Source: Acanthacorydalis orientalis (lineage: Eukaryota > Arthropoda > Insecta > Megaloptera > Corydalidae). Taken from it: a DNA stretch of 64,000 nt. The stretch is taken from NCBI GenBank assembly GCA_034766995.1, contig CM068323.1, positions 1,348,088-1,412,087 on the forward strand. The letters are read 5' to 3'. Under the pieces are notes generated by a model. It was given only the letters and a program-made list of their open reading frames with translations, did not search any database and had not been told where the DNA came from. A program made the position numbers and the translations under genes. Below, piece after piece: positions 42,726 to 52,467 of the stretch. How positions within the stretch are numbered: the stretch's first letter is position 1; each line of letters starts with the position of its first letter.

Positions 42726-45700
42726 TCATCCGTTCGCCTCGTACCTCTCGAACAAACGTGCGTAATACTCTTTGCTGCTTTCCGTTACGAATCTGTCGTT
42801 CAAGATAATGTCGAGTGCGGTCACGCCGTCCACGTTCCTCAGCGTGCGATCGATCCCGCGCTCGAGCAGCAGCTCGAAGATGTCGTTGACGATCAAATGC
42901 CACGTGTTGAACGCGGCCCAGTGCAACGCGGAGTTGCGGTGCGCGTCGACGACGGCGACGTCGAGCGCCGTCTCCTCGACCAGATACCTGCAGAGATCGT
43001 AATGCTTCGCTTTGATCGCCTCGTACAGGCACGTCCTCCGCTTCGCGTCGACCGCGTTCACGTCGACGCCGATCCGTACCAGGTACTCGACGATCTGCAC
43101 CTTGTCGTGCCTCGCCGCATAGTGCAGCACGGACTTCCCGTCCGCGTCTCTGGCGTTTATGTACGCGTCGTACGACGCTCCGTCGCCGTATCTCAGCCGC
43201 TCGTCGACTAGGAATTCGATGATTTTCAGCGAGCCGTGCTGCGCGGCGTAGTGGAGGACCGAGACGTCCGAGCCGCGCGAACGGTACCCGACGTCCGCGC
43301 CCCTCTCGACGAGGAACCTCACCATCGCCAGTTTCTTCCTCTTGACGGCGGCTATCAGCGGCGTGCTGCCGAACTCGTTCACCGCGTCGACGTCCGCGCC
43401 TAGACCCAGCAGGACGTCGGCCATCTCGATCTTACCGCATATCGAGGCGACGTGCAGCGGCGTCTCCTTGTCGTACTTGCGGCTGTCGACGTCCGCCCCG
43501 TTCCTCGCGAGCAGCTCGACCAGTTCGACGCGATCCGAATAGACCGCCTCGTGCACGAGCCGCTCGGCGTACTCGACGTCGCGGACGACGTCCGCGCGAC
43601 GCTCGACGAACGCGCGCACGACGTCGACGTGCCCCCTGAAGCACGCCTCGTGCAGCGGCGTCGAGTTGAACACGAGAGTCGTCGCGTTCACGGCGGCCCC
43701 GCGGCCGAGCAGGTACTCGACGACGCCGACGTGCCCGTTGCCGGACGCCTCGTGCAGCGCGGTCCGTCCGTTGTGCGCCCTGCGGTCGACGTCGGCGCCC
43801 GACTCGACGAGCAGCGCGCACACGTCGCGCCGGCCGTGCCTCGCGGCGACGCGCAGCGCGGTCTCGTCGCGACGCACGGCGTTCGGGTCGACGCCGTGCG
43901 CGATCAAGTATCCGACGAGGTTCGCGTGGCCGCGCGACGCCGCCTCGAGGAGCGTCTCGGCCTTCGGCCGGATCTTCCTGTAGATCGTCCGGTCGCGCTC
44001 GTTGCCGACGAGCAGCGCGTCGACGTTCGCCCACCTCGCGCAGACGACCGCGTACCTGACCGGCTTCCATCCGAACAGAGCGTCCTCGCGTCTCGTGTCC
44101 GCGCGCCTCCGAACGAGCAGCGCGACGACGTCGTCGCGCCGTGACGCCGCGGCCAAATGGAGCGCGCTCCGTCCGAACGCGTCCGTCTCGTCGATCGACG
44201 CGCCGCGCGCGGCCGTCAGCTCGTCGAGCCGACGCACGTCCTCGCTCAGTACGCACTCGTGCGCCTCGACGTCGGTCGCGAGCCGATCGAAGAAGCGTCG
44301 GAACACGTCGTACTCGGCCTCGAACATGCGACGTCCGAGGTAGCGGACGAGCGACGCCGCGCGCCGCCCGCCGCACGCGCACCGCGCGCGGTCGCGCGAC
44401 GCGGCGACGCGTCGGTTCGCCCACAGCGCCGCGAAGTACTCGGCGAACGTCTTGTTGACGAAGACGGGCGTCCCGTCGACGATCGCGTGGACGATGCCGA
44501 CCTTCTCCTCGCCGCTCCGGATCCTCCCCTTGTACGCGTCGACGCGCCGTCGCTCGTCCGCGCTCAGGAACCGGCCGTACACGTCCGGGAAGATCGCGCA
44601 CGCGCCGAGCAGCTCGTACTCGCGCGTCAGCTCGGCCGCCCTCCCCTCCATCTCGAGCATGTTCCCGATCTTCGACATGTCGAGCCGCTTCTTCTCCTCG
44701 GCGTCGCGCTCGAACTTCATGTCGACGAAGCGTCCGTACAGCGTGACGATGTCGACGCTGGCGGTCAGCGCGCTCTCGTCGGCGCGGAACAGCTCGAACG
44801 CGCCCTCGTACACCTCGGCGATCATGCGGCACTGCAGCGGGATCCCGGTCAGCGACTTCTCGAAATCGCACGACGACACGCTGATCGTCCGCAGCAGGCG
44901 GTCGATGAATCTCGTCAGCGTCGCGTCGTCGCCGTCGCCGTCGCCGTCGCCGCCCGTCCCGAACCGCCGCCTCCAGTACTTGCGGAAGAACGTCCTCTGA
45001 TCGTCGGCGGTGAACTCGACGAGCGTGCGCGCGAGCGTGTTCATCTCGCGCTCGAGGAACTCCCTCTCCTGCGGACGGCTCGTTATCCAGACGCGGACGC
45101 CGAGCGTCCTGCTCAGAAACCGAACGAGCTTCCCGACGATCGTCCGGTAGTGGGGCGTCACCTCGTCGAAGCCGTCGAGCAGGACGACGAGCCTGTCGCG
45201 GGCCGTCGTCAGGTAGCTCCGCAGCAGACACCGCTCGAACTCGCTGCCGCAGCGCTGCGTCTCGGCGACGAACTCGACGACGGTCCGGAGATCGCCGAAC
45301 GTCCTGCCCTCCCTCCGCATGCGGCCGAAGCGCCCGGTGTGGCTGTTCAGGTCGATCTTTATCGTCCAGACGTCGCGCCGCTCGCGGATCATCCTCGACG
45401 CGAGCACGTACAGCAGGTTGCTCTTCCCCATGCCGGGCTCGGCGACGATCAGCACGGCGTCGTCGTCGACGTCGTCGAGCCGCTCGAGGCGCGCGCACGC
45501 CGGCCGGTCGACGATCAGGAAACGTCTGACGCTCTCGACCGAGCGGCTGCTCCGTTTCCAGAAGAAAGCGCCGCCGTCGCGCTCGATCCACGTCACGTTC
45601 CTGTCCGCGTGCCTCCTGTACCGCGCGTCGAACTCGGCCGCCGTCCCGTCCGGCGGCCAGCACGAGATCCGCTCGAGCGACAGCGACATCTCGCTCGCGA

Positions 45701-47300
45701 GCGAGTGCAGCTCGTCGCGGTCGACGCCGCTCACGACGAACAGCTCGTCGGGGCTCTTCGTCTCGAAGACGCTCCTGTCGACCCGGTTGCAGAAACGGAC
45801 GCTCCTGTCGACGAAGTACGACGTCTCGTCGGAGTGCGCGTCGTCGAAGCGTCCGCACGCCGCGAACGTCCCGTCCGCGATCGACGCGATGATCTCGGCC
45901 CCGATGCGGTGCTTCGCCGACGACAGGTCGAGGTCCGACAGACGGACGCGGCGGCCCTGGAACGAGATCTCCGTGCGCAGGAGCGACAGTCGCGTCACCT
46001 CGTCGAGATCGTCCCACGCGGTGTCGTCGTCGATCGGCGAACGCTCCCCGGCCGCCGACACCACGACGATCGTGCCGACGTCGCCGGCGTCCCGGATCCG
46101 CTCGATCGACACGACGCTCTCCGCGAGCTCGGCGTCCGTCTTACAATCGACGACCAGGTATTCGAGGCTCGCGGCCGACAGGCCGTCGACGCTCGACGGC
46201 AGCTGATCGTGCGCGAGCAGCACGAACTCCTTCGACGCGCGCTCGAGGATCTGCACGAGCTTCGTCGTCGTCAGGACCGTGCAGCGGTTCGCCCGGACGT
46301 GCGTCAGCGGCGCCGCGTCGCTCGCGAGCACGGCGCCCTCGAGCGCTCGCAGCGAGTCGGCCGTGAAGCCGAGACCGCGGCTCCTCAGCACGCTCGTGTT
46401 GTAGCGATGGTACACGACGTGCGGCGGCTCGTCCTTGCCGCAAGCGTCCGCGAACCACTCGGAGCAGTGCTCGTTCGTGACGACCCGCACGTTCAGATCG
46501 AGGTGGAACTCGGTGACGCGATCGAGGAGGGCGGTGCAAACGATCTTCGGATCCGTCCGGCAGTTCAGCGCGTTCAGACGGACGGCGACGTTGCGCTCGA
46601 CGTCGCGCGCGACGTCCTCGTCGGTGCGGCCGACGTCGAACTTCAGCCTGCGCAGAAAGTCGCCGACGTCCGCGGCGATCGCGCCGCCGTCGACGGCGAC
46701 CCCGAGCCGCTCGATCCTCGCGCGGACCCTCTCGTCGTCGGTCACGCTCCTCAGCACGCTCTCGGCGACCGCGCGTCCCGTCGCCGACGACTCGACGAGC
46801 CGGTACAGCGCGTGCCCGTCGAACACCTCGTCGCGGCACGGCTCCGTGTCGGCGCGCAGGCGGTCGTCGAGGGCGACGTTCGTCGAGATGACGACGTCGC
46901 GTATCTCGCAGCCGTACGCGCGCTCGAAGCGGTGCGCGTGCACGATCTCGAGGTACGAGTGGAAGTACGGCCGCAGGTCGAACGCGCGGTCGGCGCCGAG
47001 GACGTGACGGCGCTCGAGCTCGTTCGAAGCGTTCCTCTTGTGCTTGATCTGGACGAGACGGCAGAAGGTGCGGTCGTCGTGCGCGTAGTACAGCACGACG
47101 TCGTCGAATTTGCCGGCCTGCTCGATCTCGCACGTCATCGCGAAGCGGTCGCCGGCGGCGAGGAAGCGCGTGACGTACAGCGTCAGCACGCGGTCGTGGT
47201 AGCACGTCCCGTGCGATTTCAAACGTTCGCCGGACGAGGCGTACCGCGTCGCGTCGACGGCCGACGAGTTGTCGTCGAACCGCACGCTGCCGCTGGCCAT
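42726..47300 (-). CDS. Nuclease-like/NACHT/ankyrin-repeat protein
   Basis: A single open frame of 1,524 codons runs from the ATG at 47300. An in-frame ATG lies further up at 47681, but the extra 127 codons are low-complexity and UTR-like, and the 47300 ATG has a good context (GCGATGG). Residues about 33-90 look like a PD-(D/E)XK nuclease: helix, CEIEQ, FDDVVLYY, then LVQIKHK. The NACHT ATPase has Walker A AEPGMGKS (about 620-627), Walker B LVVLLDGFDE (about 704-713) and sensor WITSRP (about 738-743). A helical part ends with VFVNKTFAEYFAALWA, typical of STAND proteins. About 14 ankyrin repeats fill residues 1040-1513. The likely role is a cytosolic sensor: ankyrins bind a ligand, NACHT oligomerises, the N-terminus acts. 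That role is inferred; the architecture is read directly. GC content is far above the flanks and no intron is seen in the coding part. Confidence 0.85.
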   Translation of the reverse strand: MASGSVRFDDNSSAVDATRYASSGERLKSHGTCYHDRVLTLYVTRFLAAGDRFAMTCEIEQAGKFDDVVLYYAHDDRTFCRLVQIKHKRNASNELERRHVLGADRAFDLRPYFHSYLEIVHAHRFERAYGCEIRDVVISTNVALDDRLRADTEPCRDEVFDGHALYRLVESSATGRAVAESVLRSVTDDERVRARIERLGVAVDGGAIAADVGDFLRRLKFDVGRTDEDVARDVERNVAVRLNALNCRTDPKIVCTALLDRVTEFHLDLNVRVVTNEHCSEWFADACGKDEPPHVVYHRYNTSVLRSRGLGFTADSLRALEGAVLASDAAPLTHVRANRCTVLTTTKLVQILERASKEFVLLAHDQLPSSVDGLSAASLEYLVVDCKTDAELAESVVSIERIRDAGDVGTIVVVSAAGERSPIDDDTAWDDLDEVTRLSLLRTEISFQGRRVRLSDLDLSSAKHRIGAEIIASIADGTFAACGRFDDAHSDETSYFVDRSVRFCNRVDRSVFETKSPDELFVVSGVDRDELHSLASEMSLSLERISCWPPDGTAAEFDARYRRHADRNVTWIERDGGAFFWKRSSRSVESVRRFLIVDRPACARLERLDDVDDDAVLIVAEPGMGKSNLLYVLASRMIRERRDVWTIKIDLNSHTGRFGRMRREGRTFGDLRTVVEFVAETQRCGSEFERCLLRSYLTTARDRLVVLLDGFDEVTPHYRTIVGKLVRFLSRTLGVRVWITSRPQEREFLEREMNTLARTLVEFTADDQRTFFRKYWRRRFGTGGDGDGDGDDATLTRFIDRLLRTISVSSCDFEKSLTGIPLQCRMIAEVYEGAFELFRADESALTASVDIVTLYGRFVDMKFERDAEEKKRLDMSKIGNMLEMEGRAAELTREYELLGACAIFPDVYGRFLSADERRRVDAYKGRIRSGEEKVGIVHAIVDGTPVFVNKTFAEYFAALWANRRVAASRDRARCACGGRRAASLVRYLGRRMFEAEYDVFRRFFDRLATDVEAHECVLSEDVRRLDELTAARGASIDETDAFGRSALHLAAASRRDDVVALLVRRRADTRREDALFGWKPVRYAVVCARWANVDALLVGNERDRTIYRKIRPKAETLLEAASRGHANLVGYLIAHGVDPNAVRRDETALRVAARHGRRDVCALLVESGADVDRRAHNGRTALHEASGNGHVGVVEYLLGRGAAVNATTLVFNSTPLHEACFRGHVDVVRAFVERRADVVRDVEYAERLVHEAVYSDRVELVELLARNGADVDSRKYDKETPLHVASICGKIEMADVLLGLGADVDAVNEFGSTPLIAAVKRKKLAMVRFLVERGADVGYRSRGSDVSVLHYAAQHGSLKIIEFLVDERLRYGDGASYDAYINARDADGKSVLHYAARHDKVQIVEYLVRIGVDVNAVDAKRRTCLYEAIKAKHYDLCRYLVEETALDVAVVDAHRNSALHWAAFNTWHLIVNDIFELLLERGIDRTLRNVDGVTALDIILNDRFVTESSKEYYARLFERYEANG

Positions 47301-48540
47301 CGCGTCGTTCTCACGGGGTCTCGGCGGCGGCGGAGGCGGCGGAGGCGGCCGCGAGCCTGGAACGATTCGGTCGGGGTTTTTTTTTTGTGACCGGTTCGCG
47401 CACGTGCTCGTCTGAAGGTATAGAATAGGGAAACCTCGAACGTCGCTACAGCGCCGGCAGCCATTGGAGACCCGACAACCGGTACGCGTCCACGGATGCG
47501 ACGAACGTCGTCGTGAATCAGGACTTATTACGCTGGGAAACAATACTGCAAGAGCGACAATTTGAATTTGCCGCCGTGCAATAAGCGCGTCGTATCTGTT
47601 AGACGGCTGCGCTAAATAAATACAGTATTCGACAATGAGATATGATTGTCGAGTGATTACTTCATTGTCAGTCGTCGACATACTTGTCAGGGGCTTTACG
47701 GTTAATTATTCTCAGTGTAACGCATAGGATACAAATTGTGAATTGGATACGTATTTTATCTCGACATAAATCTGCTTAAATTTAGCGGGTTCCGCGTAAT
47801 TCCACGTAATTTAAAAACGAAACGATCGGATCGTGACAGCTTAAATATTTACAAAACCGTACCCCCACTCCAGTTTCGTCACAAAATTTTGTTTCAAAGC
47901 GTTTCGAATCGTACCACCGGCACGTCGCCCACTCCCATGCACTCGACTTCCGTCACGCGACTCCGTTTCACGACGATTCGATTCGTGCGTACCGTGCCCG
48001 ATGAAGTTTAACATCGATATTAGGCGCACTACCGTGAACGCGGCACAAACATAAAACTACTAGATTTATTAATAATTTATTGTGTACCTGCAATGCTCCG
48101 GAGTCGACGGATACATTTTCAAGCCGGGTAGTTTTTTTCACAAAAGAGAATCGCCCTGTTCCCGCACCGATTTCATTAGGAACTAAACGCACAGGTCGCT
48201 CACAGCACACCGCCTTTCGAATGCGGCGAATAAACGATCATTTGTTTCTTTAAAACAAACTATCAATGTAATTCGATGAACAATGACTCGATACGTATCA
48301 AACGATGTATGTGTGTGTGTGCGAGCATCCGCTGATTAGATAACGTTTCTGTGTACGAAACTATTTCAAGGACAGACGCGAAAAGAACAATGTGTAACGG
48401 ACTCGTCAGAATATGATTTCTAAGATTGATCCTAGCCTGCTCGGACGGAAAAAAAGGACTCGAGGCCCAGGCCGTGACCTTCCGCGTCGTTTCGCTGGAC
48501 GACGAATTCTCCGGTCCGAGTTTGTGTTAAGTAATTCCAC
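47301..48540. other. Upstream region of the NACHT-ankyrin gene
   Basis: On the minus strand a GCC-rich repeat (translated as polyproline) and a poly(A)/C-rich stretch precede the start. A possible 3' splice site (TTCCAG, minus strand near 47355) and a possible donor (GCAG/GTACAC, minus strand near 48087) could define 5' UTR exons. No other gene is seen. Confidence 0.35.
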
Positions 48541-51500
48541 TTGTCTCTAACGCTCCTTCGATCGAAAGAGATGCGAAGGATGTTGTTAAGACCCGGGTAT
48601 GCGTGTTCAGTATCAGAAGTAAAAATTACTTTAAAATCGCAGCTGGCCAGTGCATACGATAAAAATTTTATCTATCGTAGTTGGCCGGTGTACGTTGGCG
48701 ATTTCGTCGGTCTCTCGTGCTGTCGACAAACAATCGAGGTTGAAAAAATAGTTGTTAGTCCACGGCACAAATTCAAAATAGGATCTGCATCGATCGTTAT
48801 TAAATAAAATACACTTATCGTCAAATTAGTAAGCGTGTGCAGTTCGATATTACAGAAGATCTGCAAATGTTCGCTGCACCGAGTCACATTTTACAGACGT
48901 GTTAGGTCGGTTTTCGCTATGAATTTGAAGGTGCTGAACAGCAATTATTCTTCTACCGAACTGACAGAAGTGTGAAGAGCTCAGGTAATATTTTTAAAGT
49001 TTTGTACGACGGTTGCGCCGAACATTCTAGGCTTAGGTGGAAAGAAATGTGGATAAAAAAAAAACAAAGATTCTAATATTTTTCTGTATCGTCCCCTTCG
49101 ATTCGTGCATTTTTCTAAATTAATTAAGAATTCCATACCGTTCTGAAAACGATCTTCCGTTTTCCTGTTAGAGTGGTCGTTAAGTTGCGGCCGCTTTCGG
49201 CTCATTCTCATTATTAAGACGCTGTCCGCGCAGACCGTTTTTCGAATTAGCAAAAGTGTAACAGTCGCTCGGCGCCATGTCCGGACTGTAAAGTGGACGA
49301 TCGCGTTCTTAGAAGCTCCCTTTTCCGGTCTTTTGAAACTCTTTTCCGGACTCCGAACCGCTAAACTTACTCGACACTCGTCACCTTAAAAACTGACATT
49401 CCTTTCAGTACGGGCTAAGAATCCGGAGGCTAAGATCCCGGAATCCATACGCACAACCATCCGACGCACAGCTCTGCGGCGTCGCACGAAACTTCAACAG
49501 AGTGAGATTCGTTTCGATATTGTTGTTCGAAGCCGCACACTCCCGATTAGCGGCTTGAGGAACGGTTACGGTTCCGGAGCTTCCCGGTCTGCGTTTCTCG
49601 GTTACAGCGCGCATTTATCGCTTCAGACGGAGTCGATCGGGTACTCGAACTTGATAATTGCGTCATCACGGATTACGTTCCCGGTGACATCGGATGAACC
49701 AGCTATTTGCATCAGCTGGTACCAGATGTCGTTTTCGCCTGGATACTCCAGGTTCGACGACATTTGTCCAGCCTCCAGTCGCACTGGGAATGTCTCGAGA
49801 AACGAGGAATGTAATAAATATTACCCTTTAATCTTTTTTTTTTTTTAAAAAAAAAAACCAGTTTGTGTTTATTGTTCTGCAACATTCGTTTTCTAAACCG
49901 GAACGTGACCATCATCGCCGAATGGATAGAAATAGAATGCGAGCGGAGCTCGTTAAAGCAGAGTTAGGGATTCGAATTAAGTTTGATGTGGACTGCGAAA
50001 GTTTTTTTTTTATTTATTCTTATTTAGGTAAACTCGAACAGAAGAAATTATTGGACGCGGCAAAGTCAGAAAGAAAAATAATATAATTTAAGAAAACGAG
50101 CATCATAAAAATAAAAATGTAATTTTATTGTCTTGTCGAACAAAATGATTTGTGTATTCTTTAACCTCTTTCTTTGCTAATCCTCCAGGCGGGTACCGGT
50201 CGAATGTCGGTGACTCCGGCTGGTACCCGGAGCAAGTTTGTTCTGAATAGAAGCTAGCGGTGTAGCGCGGGCCTGACGGGGCCCTCGCTGAACTCGAGCA
50301 CCGAGCGTGAAAGCTCACGGCTCGCGATTCGGGATACTATTCGCAAAGATGTGGAGCATTTTCCGTGACCACCTCTCGGCGAGGAATCAGCGGAGCTCCA
50401 GGTCATCCAGCGAGGGCGACCTCTTACCGATTTACAGATGGTTCGGCTGGCGTGCCGTTCTGTGGACTCCTCGTCGGTCCTCGCACTACGTTACCGACAG
50501 GCTACGCCGCTTGTAGCCACGGCAGCGATCTGACTAGCACGGCGGTGTTCTGAATAGAAGATCGTGCGAGAGACAGATATACTTTACGTTTTCTCTATCC
50601 CATTTTGACGGCAAATGTTGCTGGTAAATTTTTATGCAAACGGTTGATCGTGAAGGACGGTTTGATAGGTTTTCGTTTCTATTAAGCTCCCCATTCGAGT
50701 GAGTACTGTTTTATCTTTTTTTAATGTAACATCTGTGCAAATATCTTCATAAAAAATAAAAATTCTTTAAATATAGCGTTGCAGAGACAAACTAATCACT
50801 CACAATTAGATGGAGAGCGAGATTTGACTTGCAAGGAAACATCGTATCTCCATCTCGCTCATAAACATAAAATATGTTGTTTCGTTCTTACGCTGTTTCG
50901 TAACTACTCTAGCGCATTGATATGTATTATTCAGTGTATCTTTATCTACGTCGCGTGTGTTAACTAGATTTTTTAAAAGTCTTCTGATAAGGATAGGCAA
51001 TCAATTATTAATAAATATTACATTTCGCACTGGCATCTTCGTTCCACTTGTTTATAATCCGAACGCTATGAAACTACAGGAAAAACATTTCTGTTTATCT
51101 CGATCTGCAATTTCGGAACGAATTTATTAGTATATAGTTATTATCTCGGTGGAAAGATCTGGCAAAGAAAAAATATGTTTCTGTATCTGAACGAGCGATG
51201 GCTATCCTTCGATTATTGAACACTTTCGGTTAGAAAACGTTTGTGATGTGTGGAACGAGTGGAAAGTTCAGTTGGAAAATAGTGTCTATAGCAAATAATA
51301 TTTCTTCTGTTCATTTATTAAGTATGTAAAATGTATACTAACCTTAACATATATTTAAAGAAGTCGTTTATTTTATTTTTTTTTGAAATTGCGAATCGAT
51401 CCCTTTCCGTGTCGAAATTTTTAAATGTCTCGCACCGTAGATTAAAACGTGTCGCATTACCTTTCACCAGCATTCGATAATATCTGTGGTCAGCGCTGAG

Positions 51501-51831
51501 AAATCATCTATGACAGTCGAGCGAATCGTCGATCGAAATGTAACTATTTTTATTTTTAAAAAATACATGCTCGCGATAAATTACGGCGTCAACAGTACTA
51601 ACGAACGTTTCGATCGCTTTTAATTGACACAGCTATTAGAATCTCTATAATTATAGTTTACCTGCATGCATTTGCGAAAAAACTCTAATTAACCTATAAA
51701 TTTGATATTTGGAATTGATATTCGCAGCGGCGGAACCCGACGACCGAAACATCTTCTGTGCGTCTCGCTTTCATCACCGGAACGACGTTTTCTTATTATT
51801 TTTTTTTTAAATTATTTTACAGAAGTAGCCG
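48541..51831. other. Intergenic region between NACHT-ankyrin gene and Smn
   Basis: No secure gene. 49320-49460 (TTTGAAACTCTTTTCCGG..., GGCTAAGATCCCGGAA) resembles the Jockey 3' UTR of 23185-23300 in decayed form. The 14-base word GTTCTGAATAGAAG occurs at about 50240 and 50547 around a 300 bp CG-rich block that could be an inserted repeat. The remainder is AT-rich. The end (about 51740-51822) is probably the 5' UTR intron of Smn, closing with ATTTTACAG. Confidence 0.4.
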
Positions 51832-52467
51832 ATGGCGCAGATATACGTAAGGAAAGATTCGTCGAGCGGATCTTCGGACGAGGCCAACATGTGGGACGAT
51901 ACGGAATTGTTAAAAGCGTACGATCGTGCTATCGACTCGACGAAAAAGATCATCGACTCTCGACTGAACGGTCACGAACAGACGGCACGCCCGAACGTTC
52001 CCGAAGAGACTTGGGTCGTAGGGGCGCCGTGTAGAGTCGTGTACGACGTGGACGGTATCGAGTACGAGGCGACGGTCGAGAGCATCCGCGACGATTCGTG
52101 CACGGTCAGGTTCGTCGGTTACGAAAACGTACAGGACGTCGCGATCGCCGGTCTGTCGAAATCGCACGGGCCGGAGACGAGAACGATACAGCAGTACGAC
52201 GCCGAGACGTCGACGAGACCGCCGGAAGTCGTCGGATCGCCTGTTCGGCCCCGCCGCGCGCGGAAACCTCCCCGATCGGACGGCGGTTTCGATTTCGGAG
52301 AAGCGGACTTTCCGCCGCCGCCGCCGTTGCCGCCGAACGTCGCGCGGGACGACGATGACGGAGCGCTTTCGGCGATGTTGATGTCTTGGTACATGAGCGG
52401 TTACTATACCGGTTTTTATCGAGGGTCGAGGTCCGCCGCCGGACGGGACCGAGGGAGACGAAACTGA
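51832..52467 (+). CDS. Smn: Survival motor neuron protein
   Basis: This is a 211-residue protein from the ATG at 51832, ten bases after a splice-acceptor-like ATTTTACAG, so a 5' UTR intron is likely. Residues 20-34 (MWDDTELLKAYDRAI) are the Gemin2-binding helix. Residues 61-105 are the Tudor domain (WVVGAPCRVVY, EATVESI, CTVRFVGYENVQ) that reads symmetric dimethylarginine on Sm proteins. A basic linker and a proline-rich run (161-168) follow. Residues 179-198 (LSAMLMSWYMSGYYTGFYRG) are the oligomerising YG box, and an Arg-rich tail ends the protein. SMN builds Sm cores on spliceosomal snRNAs in the cytoplasm. Length and domain order match insect SMN. The coding region has no intron, unlike vertebrate SMN genes. 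All diagnostic parts are present. Confidence 0.95.
   Translation: MAQIYVRKDSSSGSSDEANMWDDTELLKAYDRAIDSTKKIIDSRLNGHEQTARPNVPEETWVVGAPCRVVYDVDGIEYEATVESIRDDSCTVRFVGYENVQDVAIAGLSKSHGPETRTIQQYDAETSTRPPEVVGSPVRPRRARKPPRSDGGFDFGEADFPPPPPLPPNVARDDDDGALSAMLMSWYMSGYYTGFYRGSRSAAGRDRGRRN

Noticed and set aside
43432..46017. Second minus-strand frame of about 861 codons overlapping the NACHT-ankyrin gene
   Set aside because: Almost pure Arg/Ala/Asp composition; an out-of-frame shadow of the same gene.
44157..47390. Plus-strand open frame of about 1,077 codons opposite the NACHT-ankyrin gene
   Set aside because: It is Arg/Val/Asp-rich, has no domain and is explained by the high GC and codon bias of the real gene on the minus strand.
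47301..47681. N-terminal extension of the NACHT-ankyrin protein from the ATG at 47681
   Set aside because: The extra 127 codons are UTR-like with a GCC-repeat polyproline run, and the ATG at 47300 has the better context.
50240..50560. Possible small gene (50307-50516) or SINE bounded by GTTCTGAATAGAAG
   Set aside because: The 14-base repeats hint at an insertion, but there is no tail, no promoter boxes and no protein similarity, so it is noted only in the region entry.
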